From Amphibalanus amphitrite (lineage: Eukaryota > Arthropoda > Thecostraca > Balanomorpha > Balanidae), in assembly GCF_019059575.1 (NCBI RefSeq), contig NW_024881695.1, forward strand, positions 186,001 to 250,000: DNA of 64,000 bases, in the 5' to 3' direction. The notes under the pieces are model-generated. The model ran no database searches. It was given only the letters and a program-made list of their open reading frames with translations, and was not told where the DNA came from. The position numbers and the translations under genes are program-made. Of this stretch, positions 63,430 through 64,000 are shown piece by piece (position 1 is the first letter of the stretch; every line of letters starts with the position of its first letter).

Positions 63430-64000
63430 GACACTGGGCACTGGTGTCTCCTCCTTGCCGCTAAGACACACTCCTAGTGTTCATAAACTTTCGCAGTCTC
63501 TTCACGATCGGTTAGCTTTCATGTGGTCCGGTCTTTTGCGCTACTGACGATTCCAGAACTTGACACCAGCGACGAAGATGTTATAGAAAACTGCAGACTG
63601 AAAAGTGGCAGCAAAAAAATGACAAACCATACCACAAAATAATGCGATATCGAACACATCCGTGCAGTGTGCTCAGAAGGCAGGCCCGTTGAGTACAAAA
63701 GGAGTGTTTAACGTTGCGGTCTATTACTATATTATGTATTGCATAATGACTTTCGTGCAATGTAAACGATAAATGTCATGCATCGCTTATAGTAATGAAG
63801 ATAAACTGAAAGATGGCATGTAGTCCGCTTACAGCACTCAGCAACTGTACACCTATGTATCAGTGCACACCTATTTGATGTTATCTAATGTTTAGTTAAA
63901 CACTTATATTGACTAACATCTGCGATTATAGCACGCAATTTGGCAAAATACATCTTACCAAGTGCAATTTGACGGCCTCAGAAAAGGTGCAGAGGAGCTA
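63430..64000. other. Right edge of window, no gene recognised
   Basis: AT-rich sequence with no supportable frame or repeat end beyond the MITE target duplication. Confidence 0.45.

Overview
The window looks like eukaryotic, most likely arthropod, nuclear DNA. Coding exons are spliced and GC-rich. Most of the sequence is non-coding and full of inverted-repeat transposons. The only host gene I recognise is a BCL-2 family gene of the BOK type, and its N-terminal region resembles what I remember of insect Buffy/Debcl. A crustacean such as a barnacle is possible, but that is a guess.

Layout. The BOK-like gene is on the minus strand. Its first coding exon is at 61847-62513, below a CpG-rich leader carrying a GCC/GGC triplet tract. 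Its second coding exon, which carries BH2, is at 5486-5577. Splice sites and phase (G|GT) agree. The 56,269 bp between the two exons are therefore one intron. The exon for the C-terminal membrane anchor was not found and probably lies beyond the left edge.

Inside the intron, 8867-24307 and 24308-39749 are two head-to-tail copies of one 15.44-kb unit. The only differences I found are three 1-base changes in homopolymers. Each unit carries, antisense to the host gene, a multi-exon gene (about 8.8 kb from first to last recognised exon) of a transposon-associated family. It is recognisable by the RWNADR, AVNDLSQRVL, YTGELVGVAYLYGQTGR and DVTGPDHQPGY blocks and a C-terminal CGQC...TGH motif. Both copies share the same frameshifting 19-bp insertion, so both look dead. 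Each unit also holds a foldback element (arms about 0.9 kb, 2.4 kb in all) with a small hAT-type MITE nested inside it, an element made of 127-bp periods, a 513-bp hAT-type MITE with perfect 8-bp target duplications, and two elements with GGGCCCTGTTTCAC ends.

Right of the duplication (39750-61846) the intron holds further MITEs, a decayed LINE with an RNase H fragment, a 1.9-kb TIR element with a small coding remnant, a 384-bp direct duplication, a 30-bp minisatellite, a long GA microsatellite and a 1.6-kb TIR element. The sequence between them shows nothing I can support as a gene. No tRNA, rRNA or CRISPR was recognised.
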